Source: Brachynemurus nebulosus (lineage: Eukaryota > Arthropoda > Insecta > Neuroptera > Myrmeleontidae). From it: a stretch of 64,000 nt of DNA. Each line of letters opens with the position of its first letter. Position 1 is the first letter of the stretch. The notes beneath the pieces are model-generated. The model was given only the letters and a program-made list of their open reading frames with translations. It was not told where the DNA came from and ran no database searches. A program made the translations under genes and the position numbers. The stretch is taken from NCBI GenBank assembly GCA_035578155.1, contig JAPWDM010000003.1, positions 18,874,916 through 18,938,915 on the forward strand. Reading direction: 5' to 3'. Positions 61,651-64,000 of the stretch are shown piece by piece.

Positions 61651-62432
61651 GAAAACACAAATTTTTTTATTATAAAGTATTTTTTTAAAAAGAAGAAAAT
61701 TATCACGTAATTGTCACTCACAGTAAAAATAGTAAAGCACGTGTATGTAAGTAACACTGTCGAGTATATTTATCTATTTTAGTGGTACAGCGTAACAAAT
61801 ATACTCAGAATCAGAAAGCTGTGAACAACTCTAACTCTTGAGGAATCCGGACCTTAATGCGTGTGAAATATGCATTTGGTGAATTTTCTATTTCAAATTT
61901 GCCATGATTAAATTTATTATTATTACAAATTTTAGAAAATTAAATATAGAAAAATTTGAAATATGAAAGTATGTTCGAAGTATTTTATAGTGTATTAATA
62001 ATAACAAAATTGATTTTAATATTAAAAGCCTAAATAAATATTTTTAATTATTTATTAAATTATTAATTAAAAATGTTTATATAATAAACAGTTTTCACCT
62101 GTGGTATGGATTATCCACATCTCTATTCAATATAATTTTAATAAGTTATTATATTTTATAAAAATATTAATAAGGATGGTAATGTTCTGAGAAGCCTCAA
62201 AGGAATATTCAAGAAAATATTTGTGTTTTGGTTCAATAGGACTTATTTCAAATTTCAATTTTTTTCTAGTTGGAAAACCTCTCTGTTTGTTTACAACGGA
62301 TTAATGTTTGTTGACAGCTAATTTTTTACGATATTATTTTAATATTTTTCTAATAAAAAATAAAAGTTTTTGATTTAAAGTTGTTAAATGATTCAAATTA
62401 TATTGACAAATTCTAAAGTAATGTCTTATTAA
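61651..62432. other. No recognised feature
   Basis: AT-rich sequence with nothing matched. Confidence 0.5.
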
Positions 62433-62752
62433 GATATAAAAGAATTGTTATCTCTAAGCAGGGTACAGCTGAGCCCGTTAACAAGTATACTCACGGGGCA
62501 TAACGTCCTGAGGAAGCACCTGCACGTCATGGGATTAGTGGAGAGTCCTCTTTGCCGAAGGTGCGGTTTGGAGGATAAATCTTCGTCCCATGTTTTATGT
62601 TCTTGTGAAGCGTTGACATCCTTGAGATGCAAGTATCTCCAAAACTGAGTTCCGACGACATCAGGATTGCAGACTTTAGTGCAATCCTGAGTTTCTATGA
62701 GGAACTGGGCATTATACCGTATTGGAATCCCGACATCGTATCCCATATTTGA
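62433..62752 (+). pseudogene. LINE (non-LTR retrotransposon) ORF2 C-terminal fragment
   Basis: The frame reads LSLSRVQLSPLTSILTGHN, then VLRKHLHVMGLVESPLCRRC, GLEDKSSSHVLCSCEAL and a stop at 62646-62648. It contains the CCHC pattern C-x2-C-x8-H-x4-C found at the end of ORF2 proteins of R1/I/Jockey-type LINEs, after the RNase H region. Moving back one base near 62635 restores SPKLSSDDIRIADF and ILSFYEELGIIPYW, ending at a TGA at 62750-62752. So the copy has a one-base frameshift. Everything upstream of about 62433 is missing (in-frame stop at 62430-62432), the usual 5' truncation. No poly(A) tail or target duplication was clear. The clade is not resolved. Confidence 0.85.
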
Positions 62753-63178
62753 ATACAGCATTCAATCATTCAAAATATAAAAACTTCTTTTTGTGACGTG
62801 AGCAAATACACTGAAATCTCTGTTAGCGTAGAAAAATTCAAATTTAATTGACAGAAGTATTGACAGAAGTATTAGCTTTATTACTAATTATAAGTTTATG
62901 CTGCCATCTCTGTGATAAAATTAGATCACTAACGGGTCTGTCAAGGTTAGAGTAGTAAGGAGTAATCATATTTCTAAATCAAAATTCACCATTTTGATCA
63001 GGAAACGAACATTTTCGCCCTAAATGATTAAAAATTTATTTAAGTTTTATTACCTAATATTTTGCTAAGGTTTTTTCTTTGCTTTTAATAAAACCAAAAG
63101 AGTAAAAGTGACTGAAAACATAATTCGAAAATAGAAGAAATCGAATATTGACCCCCCAGTACACCAAAAATTATACGT
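62753..63178. other. LINE 3' flank and unrecognised sequence
   Basis: The first bases may be the LINE 3' untranslated region (caatcattcaaaatataaaa). Nothing else is recognised. Confidence 0.45.
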
Positions 63179-63227
63179 GGTTATCCATAGTGAGGTTACC
63201 TACAAGGTAACCTCACTATGGATAACC
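63179..63227. repeat. Perfect 49-bp hairpin
   Basis: Two 23-bp arms (ggttatccatagtgaggtta, then cct, and its exact complement) are separated by a 3-base loop, aca. Just downstream, aaggtcata recurs three times near 63228-63276. Confidence 0.95.
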
Positions 63228-64000
63228 AAGGTCATATTGTCATATTGTATGTCAAGGTCATACAAATAAGGTCATATTTTGGTTTCCGCATCGGTTATAA
63301 TGTGATTTTTGATTCCCTTCAAGAAAAACTTTTGTTAGATGAAATTATAATTTTCATTGTGAATAAAATTGTCAATTCAACTTGATCGTGTTAATTGAAC
63401 ATTGCAATGACTTCGAGAAATATGCATATCTTTTCAACTGTTTTAAGAAAAATAAAACAAATAATATTCAAGATAGTGAACGTCTAACTTATTCAATTGT
63501 TTTTAAATAGCAGATAAATTGATTGTAATACGACGCTTGTCGTCTGGAGCTTCGGGTGGGATGAAACTGCTGCATTACCTAACAGTCATAACCTATTTCT
63601 CACTTTTTTTTTCAACTGTATATTCGCTTGGCTCTATGTAGTTGGCAGTATACCTATGTACAGTGTACAAAATTAGATTCATTATTAAAATGTAATTAAA
63701 ACTTGACTCTGATTGTTTCTTAAACATTTTACAATTACTACTCGAAGTTGTGTCTTTTTATTTTTATTTATCCTCAGTTTTTTTTAATTTCGTTAAAAAT
63801 TTATTTTGTTTTCTATTTTTAGATTTTTAATTAAATTTTTTTAAATATTTTTTTAATGCAAAATTAAATTGCGGTTTACCAATATTGTGTAGAGGAATTA
63901 TTGATTTATATAATACTGTGGTTTATTGTATTCATGTTGCCTTTTAAGATACTAGTATATTATTCAACAAGCTAGTAATGATAGCTATTACTCACGAAGA
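63228..64000. other. No recognised feature
   Basis: AT-rich sequence to the window edge, with no gene or matched repeat. Confidence 0.5.

Noticed and set aside
1..64000. Endogenous viral element or LTR retrotransposon
   Set aside because: No capsid, protease, integrase or viral polymerase motif and no long direct terminal repeats were seen. The only retroelement coding remnants are Penelope-like and LINE.
1..64000. Bacterial-style operons, Shine-Dalgarno sites or terminators
   Set aside because: The composition, repeats and absence of coding density are eukaryotic, so such signals would be meaningless here.

Overview
The window looks like intergenic or intronic DNA from an animal nuclear genome, most likely an insect. 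It is very AT-rich and has long (TA)n microsatellites. DNA-transposon derivatives are dense, including miniature inverted-repeat elements (MITEs), foldback elements, and hAT-, piggyBac- and TA-target-type ends. There are also fragments of a Penelope-like element and of a non-LTR retrotransposon (LINE). A sap-feeding hemipteran would fit, but nothing here identifies the species. I found no intact protein-coding gene, no convincing exon chain, and no tRNA, rRNA or CRISPR array. Most open frames come from microsatellites, inverted repeats or chance.

Layout. 0-9 kb: a dispersed repeat (family A), a small hAT-type MITE with a target duplication, a foldback element (5.4-5.7 kb), and a degraded Penelope-like element on the minus strand with a readable GIY-YIG nuclease end (7.1-8.4 kb). 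9-21 kb: palindromic CpG-rich MITEs, then two inverted copies of a composite repeat (family H, at 11.6-13.3 and 17.9-20.0 kb) carrying (TA)n tracts. One copy lies inside a larger element with 20-bp perfect ends, and the other is interrupted by an element with 56-bp terminal inverted repeats (TIRs). A hAT-like element lies between them and holds a near-perfect 320-bp hairpin. 21-36 kb: several dispersed repeats, including ~300-bp tandem arrays at 28.8-29.7 and 33.2-34.0 kb, an element inserted into a family A copy (30.1-30.9 kb), and a 177-bp duplication. 36-47 kb: a series of TIR elements. 50-55 kb: one TA-flanked element nested in another, and a piggyBac-like element inserted at TTAA inside a degenerate tandem array. 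55-64 kb: a transposon-associated protein fragment, a GC-rich poly(A) retro-insertion with a 10-bp target duplication, a long foldback element, a 415-bp hairpin inside an element rich in TGTGTTAA, a LINE 3' end, and a perfect 49-bp hairpin.

How the parts relate. No pathway is visible. The interest lies in the order of insertions and in repeat families that recur many times in 64 kb. Families are labelled with letters (A-S) of my own. Boundaries come from reading terminal repeats and aligning copies by eye, so they may be off by several bases. Identities are estimates, not computed values.
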